A DNA stretch of 64,000 bases from Fibrobacterota bacterium. GTDB taxonomy: Bacteria; Fibrobacterota; Fibrobacteria; UBA11236. The notes beneath the pieces are model-generated. The model was not told the DNA's origin. It did not search any database and saw only the letters and a list, made by a program, of their open reading frames with translations. The stretch lies in assembly GCA_019509785.1 (NCBI GenBank), contig JAEKLQ010000039.1, positions 62,001 to 126,000 of the forward strand, read 5' to 3'. The translations under genes were made by a program, and so were the position numbers. Below are positions 36,551 through 46,098 of the stretch, in pieces (positions within the stretch are counted from its first letter, which is position 1; the number at the start of each line of letters is the position of its first letter).

Positions 36551-36994
36551 ATGAAGAATTGCCTTATCTGCCAGACCGGGCAGGACCAAGTCGCGTTGAA
36601 CCGTATCCCCGTGGCCATGGAAGGCTCCCATTGGGGGGACATGCTGGTTTGCGCAAGCTGCCTGGAAGTGCTGGGCGCCGAAGAGGTGAAGGGTTTGATC
36701 AGCGCCGCCGTGCGCGAGAAGTCCTTCGAGCCCAGCAACGTGATCCTGGCGGATGAGAAAACGGCGGCGGCCGAGGTGGAGCCCGGCCTGGTGGAGCTTC
36801 CCGTGAGCGCCGCCCTCCTGCGCGACCCGCAAGCCTTCGCCCGCACCGTCGGCGAAAAAATGGGCGCCAAGCTTTGGGACCTGCATCGCCAAGGCGTATC
36901 GGACGCGGTGTGGACCACCTCCCTCACGCCCGACGGCGAAGGAGGCTACGTCTTCGCCGCCGCCTTCGCTCAGTCACCAGCGGGTCAGACTTAG
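36551..36994 (+). CDS. Small zinc-ribbon-like protein, unknown function
   Basis: A 147-residue protein with CLIC at residues 4-7 and CASC at about 35-38, two CxxC knuckles that could bind one zinc ion. The remainder is mixed alpha/beta without a recognised domain (for example VSDAVWTTSLTPDGEGGYVF). AGGAGGG lies seven bases before the ATG, the best ribosome site in the region. It precedes the Rof-like gene by 61 bases. Confidence 0.65.
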   Translation: MKNCLICQTGQDQVALNRIPVAMEGSHWGDMLVCASCLEVLGAEEVKGLISAAVREKSFEPSNVILADEKTAAAEVEPGLVELPVSAALLRDPQAFARTVGEKMGAKLWDLHRQGVSDAVWTTSLTPDGEGGYVFAAAFAQSPAGQT

Positions 36995-37055
36995 GAAGGC
37001 GCGCTTCGCCCAGAACGCTACGGAGCGAGCTGAGGAAGAGCGCCTTCGCGCGGAT

Positions 37056-37301
37056 ATGGAACGTAACGACGACTACCGACCCATCGCTTGCGACTTGTAT
37101 GATCGCTTGGAATCCATCGCCACTTTACGAAGCCTGGTTCGCTTGACGCTTAAGGACGAAGACGCCGGGCCCGGCGGCGCGTCCGCTGAAGGCCGGATCG
37201 CGGACATCTATACGCGCGAAGACAAGCAGGAGTTTCTGCGGCTGGACGGCGGACAGGAGATCCGCCTGGATCGGATCATCGGCATTTTACCGATTGGATA
37301 G
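37056..37301 (+). CDS. rof: Rof/YaeO-like inhibitor of Rho termination
   Basis: Rof (YaeO) binds the Rho hexamer and blocks its RNA-binding site, reducing Rho-dependent termination. The 81-residue protein has the family pattern: YRPIACDLYDRLES (residues 7-20, as in the YxPIxCDxYDxLE start), a central basic/hydrophobic strand LVRLTL, and a C-terminal EFLRLDGGQEIRLDRI (about 60-75, as in LRLDKI). Length matches. It follows the zinc-ribbon gene. In phyla other than Proteobacteria Rof is seldom described, so an experimental link to Rho is not assured. Confidence 0.75.
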   Translation: MERNDDYRPIACDLYDRLESIATLRSLVRLTLKDEDAGPGGASAEGRIADIYTREDKQEFLRLDGGQEIRLDRIIGILPIG

Positions 37302-37337
37302 GGCCTAGGCCCCCAGCTTGTGTCGAATTCCTTTCCG

Positions 37338-37361
37338 GCCCGGCCCTTCCCCGGGCCGGGC
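37338..37361. terminator. 9-bp GC hairpin after the Rof-like gene
   Basis: GCCCGGCCC (37338-37346), loop TTCCCC, GGGCCGGGC (37353-37361). A second small stem ATCCC/GGGAT at 37387-37399 is followed by five T residues. The pair probably ends transcription of the Rof-like gene. Confidence 0.5.
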
Positions 37362-37478
37362 AGTACGATTCCGGTAAAGTCGCGCGATCCCCTGGGGATT
37401 TTTCCTTCCCCGATTGGTAATATAGGGAATGCTTTTTCAGCGACCGGCCCCAACTTCCCCAACCCCGAATCCAGGCTT

Positions 37479-38054
37479 ATGAATCTTCGCTACGTATTCG
37501 ATATCACGATTGGTTTGTTCGGCACCCTTTTCGCCGCCCTGATGTTCTTCTACTTCCCCGGCCTGCAGGCCTGGACCTTCTCGGCCCTGCACCCCATCGC
37601 GGCCTTGAAGCCGAGCGGACTCGGCGCCGGCATCTGGATCCATCTCTTGCTCGTCTTCGCCGTGGTCCTGCCCGGCGTTTTCGGCCCGCTCTTCCTGGTC
37701 ACGCGCGCCCGCCGCTTCGTCACCTTGAAGCTGGGCGGCGGATGCCTGGCCCTATCTTCGCTTTTCCTGTTCGCGGCCATGCACGCGCCTCTGCTCTACG
37801 GCCGGGTGGCCCTGATGGCGCTCCTCTCGGGCCAATTGCTCGCCTTGGGGATCAAGGCGGAGAAATCGGTGCCGTGGAATTGGATGGCGTACCTGGGCTT
37901 CGCGCTCGCCAACTTCACCTTCCCGGATTCGGGGATCCTTAGCGGCGCCAATATCCTGACGGGGGTTTATCTCCTCGCCTCCGGCGCCCTTCTGCTCCGG
38001 GGCGAGAAGCCGAAGGGCCCCAAGCAATCGCGCTTCCGCGTGATGATTGGGTAG
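37479..38054 (+). CDS. Multi-pass membrane protein, unknown function
   Basis: From the ATG at 37479 the 191-residue protein has five to six hydrophobic helices (for example FDITIGLFGTLFAALMFFYF, IHLLLVFAVVLPGVFGPLFL, GGCLALSSLFLFAAMHAPLL). No catalytic motif or family is recognised. An earlier in-frame start at 37320 would add about 50 low-complexity residues and overlap a hairpin and a TAATAT promoter-like box at 37418-37423, so the later start is preferred. Confidence 0.65.
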   Translation: MNLRYVFDITIGLFGTLFAALMFFYFPGLQAWTFSALHPIAALKPSGLGAGIWIHLLLVFAVVLPGVFGPLFLVTRARRFVTLKLGGGCLALSSLFLFAAMHAPLLYGRVALMALLSGQLLALGIKAEKSVPWNWMAYLGFALANFTFPDSGILSGANILTGVYLLASGALLLRGEKPKGPKQSRFRVMIG

Positions 38055-38063
38055 CTGCCCGCT

Positions 38064-40028
38064 TTGCCTCTACATCGCTTTCGCCTGCTCCTACTAACGA
38101 CCGCTTTTTTCCTCTCCGCCTGCCTTTCTCAAGAGGACATGTACGGTGGTGCAAATGATGGAGAAGCGATTTATGGAGTCAAGAAGGAGCCTACTCCGGA
38201 GACGACCCCATTCCCATATCCCTACCCCGAGGTCGGAGACGCTTGGACCTTACGAAACGGTTCGCTTTTAGGATCATCGGAAATCCGATCCCTGGTATGG
38301 GCAAAAACGAAACTCGTGGGAGTGTTGGGAAGCACAGGCGCCAACGCCATGGTCGTGACGTCCACCGACGGGACGGCCTGGGCATCTCATCCGACTGGGA
38401 TTCCCGGAGGCTTTCTTAGTTCCTTGGTCTGGACCGACCGGCAGCTCGTCGCGGTCGGAAAGGACAGCAGCGGCGCCGCGATCGCGACCTCGCCGGACGG
38501 CATCACTTGGTCGCGTCGTTCCGCCGGTATAAAGGGCGCGCTAACTTCCGTAACCTGGACCGGATCCCAACTCGTGGCGGTGGGAAGGGAAGGAGACAGC
38601 GTAGGTATTCTTACCTCACCCGACGGAATCGCCTGGACGCCCCGCTCCTCGGGGATTAAAGGCGGGGCTATCTCCGTAACCTGGACTGGAAGCCTACTAG
38701 TGCTGGTAGCTAAGGATGAGGCGATTTCCCCGAGCGCGATCTGGACCTCGCCCGACGGCATCATATGGACTTATCGGCCCGTAGACGGCCTTCGCGAGCT
38801 GAACGCGATGATATGGACCGGGAGCCAGCTCGTTGCCGTAGGCGCCGGTACGTATTCCATGGCGCACATTCCGGAAATACGAACCTCACCGGATGGCATC
38901 GCTTGGACCGCTCGTGATGCCGGCATTTCCGGGGATCTTTTTTCGGTAACCTGGACCGGCAGCCGCTTGGTGGCCGTGGGAGCCGGATATGGCACGGCCG
39001 CCTCCTTGATACTATCGTCACCTGACGGTATCAATTGGACTCTTATCTCTTCCAACATCCACGGCGAGCTTTCCTCTGTGACCTGGACCGGAGATTGGCT
39101 CGTAGCGGCCGGAAGGCATGGCAACGGGAACGCCCAGTCCCTGACCTCTATCGATGGCAATGACTGGATATCCGCGAACGATGATTGCCAATGCGAACTA
39201 TCCTCGGTTACCTGGACGGGCAAACTCTTCGTGGCGGTCGGAAAGGATTATGAAAGAGTAACGATCATGACTTCGGTTGACGGGACATCCTGGATCACCC
39301 GCTCTCCCGGGATCGCTGGAAGGCTTTCCTCCGTAATCTGGGCCAACGGCCTATTGCTGGCTGTCGGATGGGATAGCAATGCCCCCTTTATCCTGACTTC
39401 GCTAAACGGGATCGATTGGATCCCCCAGTACCCCGGACTCGCAAATGGCACTCTTCGCGCGGCGACATGGACCGGCAAGCAATTCGTAGCCGTCGGAGGG
39501 GATACCAACAAGACGGCGACGATCACTACCTCTCCCGATGGCATCAACTGGTGGCCCCGTCCCTCCGGGACCAGCGGCGAATTTTATTCGATAACCTGGA
39601 CCGGCGGCGAATTGGTTGCCGTGGGATTGGATCCACGGGACGGCGGCATCAGCGCGACTTCGCCCGACGGCATCACCTGGACGGCCGGGGAGCCCGTTAC
39701 CCGAAGCGGGCTTTCCTCGGTTACCTGGACCGGCAATCAGCTCGTGGCCTTGGGAGCGGATAGTAGCGGGGCCCTGATCCGAACCTCACCGGATGGCAGC
39801 GCTTGGACTGATTATTCTTCGGGAATCCCTTATGGGCTTCGCTCACTAGCCTGGACCGGAAAACAACTCGTAGGCCTAGGTCCCGGATTCCTGCTTACTT
39901 CCCCCGACGCAATCTCTTGGTCCCCTCACGCAACCGGAATCGTCGAGGGCGGGCTCTTATCCCTGACCAGCGATGGGAAGCAACTCGTGGCGGTCGGAAG
40001 CAATGGCGTCATCTTGACCTCGCCATAG
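38064..40028 (+). CDS. Lipoprotein made of about 13 tandem propeller-like repeats
   Basis: TTG start, then a lipoprotein signal with FLSAC (Cys near residue 19) and a short Pro-rich linker. From about residue 60 to the end there are about 13 units of roughly 45 residues with the pattern SVTWTG-QLVAVG-x(8)-TSPDGI-W. Aromatic/Gly-rich four-strand units with a conserved SPDG turn suggest BNR/PSII-assembly-type beta-propeller blades; 13 units could make one or two rings. The protein is probably surface-displayed and binds ligands. Its codon usage and GC look lower than the neighbours, hinting at transfer or fast evolution. Starts nine bases after the preceding membrane-protein gene. Confidence 0.75.
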   Translation: MPLHRFRLLLLTTAFFLSACLSQEDMYGGANDGEAIYGVKKEPTPETTPFPYPYPEVGDAWTLRNGSLLGSSEIRSLVWAKTKLVGVLGSTGANAMVVTSTDGTAWASHPTGIPGGFLSSLVWTDRQLVAVGKDSSGAAIATSPDGITWSRRSAGIKGALTSVTWTGSQLVAVGREGDSVGILTSPDGIAWTPRSSGIKGGAISVTWTGSLLVLVAKDEAISPSAIWTSPDGIIWTYRPVDGLRELNAMIWTGSQLVAVGAGTYSMAHIPEIRTSPDGIAWTARDAGISGDLFSVTWTGSRLVAVGAGYGTAASLILSSPDGINWTLISSNIHGELSSVTWTGDWLVAAGRHGNGNAQSLTSIDGNDWISANDDCQCELSSVTWTGKLFVAVGKDYERVTIMTSVDGTSWITRSPGIAGRLSSVIWANGLLLAVGWDSNAPFILTSLNGIDWIPQYPGLANGTLRAATWTGKQFVAVGGDTNKTATITTSPDGINWWPRPSGTSGEFYSITWTGGELVAVGLDPRDGGISATSPDGITWTAGEPVTRSGLSSVTWTGNQLVALGADSSGALIRTSPDGSAWTDYSSGIPYGLRSLAWTGKQLVGLGPGFLLTSPDAISWSPHATGIVEGGLLSLTSDGKQLVAVGSNGVILTSP

Positions 40029-40054
40029 CCAACTGGATTCGGCGGCCTTCCGGC

Positions 40055-42061
40055 TCAGAACGCCTGCGCCAAATCCAACCAAAAATAGTGGCTTCCCGAT
40101 CCCTTCAGCACGAAATCCATGCGCAGGTTGAAGATGCCCAGCAGGGGGTAGCGGACGCCCAGGCCCGAAGCGTAGCCTTCCCCGGAAGGCGGCTTACTCC
40201 CTTTCCAGGTGAAATGGGTCGCATGGCGGACGTCCCAGACCTTTCCGAAATCGAGGAAGGGGACGATTTGCAGAGGCGAAAGGGAATGCCAGTGGCCGCG
40301 CGGATTTAAGAACCAGAAAGGTTCGACGCGCAATTCGGCGCCGGTCTGGACATAGGCGAGGATCGAATCCTGGGCCACGCACACCTTTTCGTCGGGGCCC
40401 ATGGGGCATAGGTTCTGGAAACCATAGCTGCGCACGCTACGGGATCCTCCCAGGAAGAAACGGTCGGAGTTGGGGCCGCCTTGGCCGAAAAAGCGGCCCG
40501 CGTCGAGGCGCGTCGCGGGCTTGAGCATGCGCAGGCCGGGCAAGGGATAGTAGTGCGAGGTCTTGGCCTCGATCCAATTATGCCGGTACTGCGCGAAGCG
40601 GAAGACGTCGTTCCTCTGGAGGGCGCCGCCATTGCCCCAGGTGAAGGCGAGGCGCACGCCGCGGGTCGGGTCCATGGGCTGATCGACGAAGGTGGCGAAA
40701 GCGGTCTGGATGAAATTGAGGCTCAGGTCCCGCTCGCGACCCACGGTGATCATCCGGCTCTTGGCCTCCAACTCCGCATCGGTTACCAGGCGCAGCCAAT
40801 AGGAATAGGGCCAGGTGAGCCGCGAGGAATTGGTCCAGTCGAAATCGCCTCCGAAGGGCCCTTGGTTGACATGTACCGAGTCTTGACCCTGGTACCAATT
40901 CAGATCCACGTCCTCGTCGAAGCGGACCAGGGTCCCCATGATCAACGGGGCGCCGAAGCCGGCATAGAGGGTCTGGCGCTCGTAGGCGAAGGATAACCCG
41001 GAACGCAATTCGTTCAAGGTGCCGGCGATGTTGCTATGGCGCCCGTCCACGGAGAATCCGGGCCCGTACTGGGTCTCGTAGAACACCGATGAACGCAGGC
41101 TGCCCGGTACGTGCTCTTCGGCGTAGAGGTACATGGTGCTGCGGCCCTCGGCCCCGGACCGGAGGGAATCCTTGACGCGCACGAAATTGAAGCCCCCCGT
41201 GTATTGCAGCTTCTCGACCAGCTTATCGTTGCTGGACATGCGCATGGTATCGCCCCGGGCATACGGCACCAGGCCGCGGATCAGCGCCTCCCGCGTCAAG
41301 CCCTGTAAGGTGTCCTGGGGCGGCGCCCGCATATCCCGTATCTCCAGGGTATCGAAGATGACGGGCTCGCCGGGATCGATCAGGTAGTCCACCTTCACGC
41401 TCTTCGTGGCCTTGCGGATATCGATGCGATCGTCCGCTTCGACGCGCACGAAGCCCGCGTCGCCGTAGCGTCGCAGCAGATAGCGGCGATCGGTCAAGAG
41501 GGCGTCCTGCCGGAAAGGCTTGCCGGGGCGGGCTTCCAGTTGCGAGGTATCGATGGCGGGGCCGATAAGCGGAACGGTCCCGGTATCCGGCGTCGGCGGG
41601 CGGGGATTGAGCGGTACGGGCGCAGGACCGGAATCGGTCGCGGATCGGGTCAACGTCGCCGTGGGCCCGGCTGCGGAGTCCCGTGTCGAAGGGAGGCGCG
41701 GCTCCCCGCTCTGGCGCAGGCGCGCGCCCAGGACGGACACCGTATCGTAAACGTAGCGCGGCCCTTCCTGGATGGCGAATACGGCGTCCCAATCCTTGGG
41801 ATCCTTGCCCCGGGGCGACAGATCGGTCCGCACCGCGGCATCGAAGTAGCCGTAGGATCGGTACAAGTCGAGCAGATAGAATTCGGCGTCCTCGCGCCAC
41901 GACTGCAAGCCCTCTTTGTCGTATTCCGCGGGTTCGGGATTGATCACCTCCGTCAGCTTGCGCTTGCCTAGGCCCGAGTTCCCCTGGAAGCTGATCTTGA
42001 CGTCCGCGTGGACGGCGGCGGCCCCTAATGCCAGGGCTATCGAAAAGGCGAAGGCTTTCAT
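40055..42061 (-). CDS. Omp85-family outer-membrane assembly protein (TamA/BamA-like)
   Basis: A signal peptide (MKAFAFSIALALGAAAVHA) leads into POTRA-like segments (for example VKISFQGNSGLGKRKLTEVI and LLDLYRSYGYFDAAVRTDLS with LRRYGDAGFVRVEADDRIDI). Residues about 330-668 form the barrel, with GGFNFVRVKDSL, RFFLGGSRSVRSYGF (the Omp85 lid-lock type motif) and a C-terminal strand ending YFWLDLAQAF. The last residue is Phe. It overlaps the TamB-like gene by four bases, consistent with the TamA-TamB pairing that moves outer-membrane proteins or lipids. The 668-residue size is between TamA and BamA. Confidence 0.85.
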   Translation of the reverse strand: MKAFAFSIALALGAAAVHADVKISFQGNSGLGKRKLTEVINPEPAEYDKEGLQSWREDAEFYLLDLYRSYGYFDAAVRTDLSPRGKDPKDWDAVFAIQEGPRYVYDTVSVLGARLRQSGEPRLPSTRDSAAGPTATLTRSATDSGPAPVPLNPRPPTPDTGTVPLIGPAIDTSQLEARPGKPFRQDALLTDRRYLLRRYGDAGFVRVEADDRIDIRKATKSVKVDYLIDPGEPVIFDTLEIRDMRAPPQDTLQGLTREALIRGLVPYARGDTMRMSSNDKLVEKLQYTGGFNFVRVKDSLRSGAEGRSTMYLYAEEHVPGSLRSSVFYETQYGPGFSVDGRHSNIAGTLNELRSGLSFAYERQTLYAGFGAPLIMGTLVRFDEDVDLNWYQGQDSVHVNQGPFGGDFDWTNSSRLTWPYSYWLRLVTDAELEAKSRMITVGRERDLSLNFIQTAFATFVDQPMDPTRGVRLAFTWGNGGALQRNDVFRFAQYRHNWIEAKTSHYYPLPGLRMLKPATRLDAGRFFGQGGPNSDRFFLGGSRSVRSYGFQNLCPMGPDEKVCVAQDSILAYVQTGAELRVEPFWFLNPRGHWHSLSPLQIVPFLDFGKVWDVRHATHFTWKGSKPPSGEGYASGLGVRYPLLGIFNLRMDFVLKGSGSHYFWLDLAQAF

Positions 42062-45000
42062 CGGGCGGCGTCCGGAACGGCGGAAGCCTTGCGCGCAGCG
42101 GAGGTATCGGAGGCGGGGCGCGGCGCGGGGCCCGCATCGGAAGGTTTGGCGACGATGGGAGGGCGGCGCTTGGCCCACCAAAAGCCCCACCAATTGTAAT
42201 CGTAGTTGAGGCCCAGCCGCTGGCGCAGGTTATCTTGATTGTCCGCCTGTACGCTGTGGGAGGGATCAGTGAAGACCGAGGCGTCCACGGTAATGTGGTT
42301 CTTGAGGCGCGCGCGCCAGACGGGATCCTGCACCAGGCGGAAGGCGGGCGCGCGCCATTCCACGCCCACGCGGTAGCTCCAGGGATTGAATTGATCGGCG
42401 TTTTGCAGGTTATAGGCCGACTTGGCGCGAAAGCGCAAGCGCCAGAATTCCTTGCTCAGGAGCTCGACGCCCAAATTCGCGCTGGAGGTGTCGGTAGGCG
42501 TGCTGCTGCGGGAATGCGCCAGCGAGGCCATGCCGGAAACCTGCGCGCTTTGGATCCAATTCCCCGATAGCCAGCCTAAGCCTTCGGACAACTTACCGCT
42601 CGAGTAAATATCCAGCAATCCCAAGGCTTGTTCCTGGTAGGTGAGGCCGCCCGCGCTGGTCGACGCGGAGGGCGAATAGCACCCGCGCTGGATCGAGAAG
42701 AGCATGGCCCCTACGTCCGCGCCGCCGCTCCCGAAGCCTCCGCGGCAATCGCTATCATAGGCGAATTTGATCTCGGAAAGCGGCCCGGTGAGGTTTAAGC
42801 GGATGGCGCAGGAATCGGTTGTGACGGTGTCGCAAACGCGGGCCAGGCGCTTCTCGGCATTCAGGTTCAGCTCGCCTTCCTCCAGGGGGGCGTTGAGCCA
42901 TTTGATCTCCATGTTCTTGATGTCGTAGGCCTGGCTCTTGGTGCCGATGCCGCCCGATATCGAAGTCACCCGGCCGCGCATGAGAGCGTATGGATAAGTG
43001 CCGACCATGCTGAGGTTCCCCACATAGGAAACCCGCAGTACATCGGTCACGATGGTATTGCCGCGCCCCGAGGTTTCCACGTTGATATCCACCTGCATCG
43101 GCTTGGCCCGCCGCGCCACCGTCCGGCGCTGCCCCTGCTTGCGGAAGATGTTCAGCAGCCCTTCCATGGTGGTGTGGATGCGATACCGCACGTCGGATGA
43201 ATCCAGCGTGGCCGATAAGCGCAGGAGCGGGATGGCCCCGCCGGTCTGTTTGGCCTTGGATCCCAGCGGGGCGCGGTAATAGGCGGTGAGGCGGGAAACG
43301 TCGCCGGCGGCGCGCAGGGCCGACTTCGCGTGCTCGAAGGATCCCGACCCGACCGCGATCTGCGCGATCATCTGGGTGGAGTCCATTTGCAAGTGGGCGG
43401 CCAGCTCCCGAAGTTGCACCTTGTCGCCGCCGAATTGCGCCGAGAGCCGGCTGCCGGACAGGTCCGCGCCGAGGCGGCGGCCGTTGGGATCGAATTCCAA
43501 TCCGCCCTGCAATTGCGCCCCGTCGCGTCCGGTAAGGGTGAGATGCGGAACATCCACCTTGCCGGCGCGCATGCGCACGGAAGCCGAAATGACCTGGGTA
43601 TCCAAACCCGGCACCGCGTAGGTGGCGAGCAAGGTGTCGGCGGTGAGTTGCAGGCCCTTGAGGCCGTCCTTCAAGGGCAAGATGACGTCCGCTTGCAAAC
43701 GCACGTTGCTCAAGTTCCCGGAACCGCCGGGCAGGGTCGCGCCGCCCCGCAGGGACAGGCGGCCCTTGAGATCGCGGAAGTCGGTGAGCCCGCCATCGAA
43801 AGCGAGGGTGATGTCCTGTCCGGCCCGGTCCCGCACCCTGATCGATTGCTCCTTTCCCAGCACGCCCGACAAGGCCACGGCCAGCGAGTCCCGGAACAAA
43901 GGTTCCGCATCCGAAACGGAAACGCCGCGGATGATCAGGGTATCCCCGCGTCCCGTCACGGACGCTTCCTTGATGGCGAAGGATCGTTCCTCGCCTGCCA
44001 AAGCCAGGCCCGTCGCCCGCCAGGTCCCGTGGAAGCCTTTTCCCGAGGCGAAGCCGAGAGCGCCGTCCAATTGCCCCGAGCGTAAAGGCGGCGTAGGCAG
44101 GAAGGCGGCCAGGGCCTTGGCCAGATCGAAGCGCTCGGCCCTCAGGGAAGCCTCCTCCACGTCGGCCGGGCCCACGCCTTTCAGCTCGTAGAATTGCCGC
44201 CCATGCAGGCGCACGCGGCCCGAAGCGGAAAGGGCATTGCCCCCCAAGGATGCGTTCGCCTCCCGCAAGTCCATCCGCTCCGCGTCCCAGGCCGCGCGCA
44301 AGGATGCGGCCACCGCGTCCTTGCGGTAACGCCCCTCCGCGGCCAAGGCGAGGGAACCCGCGCGCGCTTTCCGATCCCAAACGAAATCGGTCGTGAGGCG
44401 CGGGCCGTAGGCGGCCAGGGAATCCAGTCCGCGATAAGGCAAGTGATCCGGAGCCAAGTTACGCGCATGGACCTCCACCTTCCCCGGTCCCGGCTGTGAC
44501 GCTTGCAACGATCCGAATTCCGGATTCGCGAGGCGGACCGTGGCCGGGGGCCCCGCCTTACCCGTCTCCGCCCGTCCCGACAGATCCCACGCCGCGCCTC
44601 TCCGCCATAAACGAGCGGGCCCGAGCACGATATCGTTCCGGGCGTAGCGGAAAACCGCCCGCAGGGAATCGGCCAGCACCCCGTAGGCCCTTACGCCGCG
44701 CGCCTCCAGGGTCGCGTCGACCGCGCCCTGGCGGACATCGCCGGCGATGCGCGCTTGAGCGAAAACCACGTTGGTATCCGTGAAAGCCAGCATCCAGGCT
44801 TCGTGCGGGGCCGCGTCCAGCGAGAAGGCGCCTTCCCAGGGCGGCAAGGGGGATACCGTAACGCGTGTACGCCGCAAATCGACCTCCACGCGGGAACCGT
44901 CCCCGGTCACCAGCGACGCCTTGACGGCCTCCGGCGAGACATGCGCATCTTCCACGTCCAGATCGGCCGGCAGGGTCTTCCCGCCCACCGCGGCCCGGAA

Positions 45001-46098
45001 GCCGCGCAGGCGGCCGCGAAGGGTAACCTGGGCGTGACGGGCCAGGAAGGCGGGAAAGGCGAGGGAATCGGTTGGATGGCCCGCCTTGGCCCCGGCCGCG
45101 ACCGCCAGGCCGCCTTGCAATTCCGTTTGGGTCCCGCCCCCGCTGGCGCGCAGGGACCATTGGCCGGCGCGCCCGCCGAAATCGAAACGCAGGGACACCG
45201 CCTGGTCCGGAAGGCTTAAAGGGAGTGTCCGCGGTAGACCGGCGACGCGCAGCCCCAACTTCACCCGGGCCGTCAGCTCCCGGGAGCGGCCCAACTCCGC
45301 GTCGAGGGCGATAGCTTCCCCTCGCGGCAGGGTCGCGGGAAGCCCCAAGGCTTGCGCGTAGGGACGCGTGGAAGCGACGCGCGCGCGCAGCGTTCCGTTA
45401 AGACGCAACAGATCGGCTTTGGACAGGCGGGCTTCGAGGGAAGCGCTGTCCTGGCCGCGTCCCCAAGCGATGGAAGCGGCCAGGCTATCCCGGCCGGCCC
45501 AATCGGCCGACGCCCGCAAGCGATGGACCAGGCCTCCCGTGGCCCGGGCCTTGATCGACGCTATCTGCAGAGAGACGTAATACCCTCCGCGGGTCCGCGC
45601 CTTGAGCCCTTCCACATCCGCCAGCGGGGCCAGGGAATCGGAGGCGGTATCGCGCACCACCAGGCGCTTGATGCGAAAGTATGCGTTACCGGGAATCTTA
45701 AATACGGGAAAAGGGATGGAGTCGCGATGCGCCTTGGCCGTATCCGATTTCGATCGCGCGATCGTATCCGGGCCCGGCCGCACGCGGATGAAAACGCTGT
45801 CCAACCGCACGCGGGCCCATGGCTGGAAATGGAAAAGGCTGCCGAACAGATCCGCGGAGAGCCGAATCCCCTTCGCCCTCACGTCCACGGTAGGGCTCTC
45901 GTACACGGCCGAATCCGCATCCAGATCGAGGCTCCAGCGGAAGCGAGGGGAATAAAACCGGAAGGCGCCCGGCCCCGCTTTCGATTCCTTCGCCAAGTAG
46001 TGTTGAACCGACCAACGTCCGCCGAACCATACCGCAAGGAACAGGCAAAGCCCGAAGGCGGCCACTCCTATCGCGATCCGTTTCAACCATCTGCCCAT
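42058..46098 (-). CDS. TamB-like (DUF490/AsmA-type) translocation and assembly protein
   Basis: An N-terminal anchor (IAIGVAAFGLCLFLAVWF) is followed by about 1,250 residues of repeating beta strands of the AsmA/TamB kind (RLDSVFIRVRPGPD, GNLSNVRLQADVILPL, LTGPLSEIKFAYDSD near the C-terminal TamB domain). These proteins form long hydrophobic grooves that bridge the inner and outer membranes. Start uncertain: an ATG at 46098 places the anchor at the N-terminus; the frame also opens at 46140. It is translationally coupled to the Omp85 gene. A TamB C-terminal block near LYTYQEQALGLLDIYS-like sequence (about 42610-42660) supports the call. Confidence 0.8.
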   Translation of the reverse strand: MGRWLKRIAIGVAAFGLCLFLAVWFGGRWSVQHYLAKESKAGPGAFRFYSPRFRWSLDLDADSAVYESPTVDVRAKGIRLSADLFGSLFHFQPWARVRLDSVFIRVRPGPDTIARSKSDTAKAHRDSIPFPVFKIPGNAYFRIKRLVVRDTASDSLAPLADVEGLKARTRGGYYVSLQIASIKARATGGLVHRLRASADWAGRDSLAASIAWGRGQDSASLEARLSKADLLRLNGTLRARVASTRPYAQALGLPATLPRGEAIALDAELGRSRELTARVKLGLRVAGLPRTLPLSLPDQAVSLRFDFGGRAGQWSLRASGGGTQTELQGGLAVAAGAKAGHPTDSLAFPAFLARHAQVTLRGRLRGFRAAVGGKTLPADLDVEDAHVSPEAVKASLVTGDGSRVEVDLRRTRVTVSPLPPWEGAFSLDAAPHEAWMLAFTDTNVVFAQARIAGDVRQGAVDATLEARGVRAYGVLADSLRAVFRYARNDIVLGPARLWRRGAAWDLSGRAETGKAGPPATVRLANPEFGSLQASQPGPGKVEVHARNLAPDHLPYRGLDSLAAYGPRLTTDFVWDRKARAGSLALAAEGRYRKDAVAASLRAAWDAERMDLREANASLGGNALSASGRVRLHGRQFYELKGVGPADVEEASLRAERFDLAKALAAFLPTPPLRSGQLDGALGFASGKGFHGTWRATGLALAGEERSFAIKEASVTGRGDTLIIRGVSVSDAEPLFRDSLAVALSGVLGKEQSIRVRDRAGQDITLAFDGGLTDFRDLKGRLSLRGGATLPGGSGNLSNVRLQADVILPLKDGLKGLQLTADTLLATYAVPGLDTQVISASVRMRAGKVDVPHLTLTGRDGAQLQGGLEFDPNGRRLGADLSGSRLSAQFGGDKVQLRELAAHLQMDSTQMIAQIAVGSGSFEHAKSALRAAGDVSRLTAYYRAPLGSKAKQTGGAIPLLRLSATLDSSDVRYRIHTTMEGLLNIFRKQGQRRTVARRAKPMQVDINVETSGRGNTIVTDVLRVSYVGNLSMVGTYPYALMRGRVTSISGGIGTKSQAYDIKNMEIKWLNAPLEEGELNLNAEKRLARVCDTVTTDSCAIRLNLTGPLSEIKFAYDSDCRGGFGSGGADVGAMLFSIQRGCYSPSASTSAGGLTYQEQALGLLDIYSSGKLSEGLGWLSGNWIQSAQVSGMASLAHSRSSTPTDTSSANLGVELLSKEFWRLRFRAKSAYNLQNADQFNPWSYRVGVEWRAPAFRLVQDPVWRARLKNHITVDASVFTDPSHSVQADNQDNLRQRLGLNYDYNWWGFWWAKRRPPIVAKPSDAGPAPRPASDTSAARKASAVPDAAR

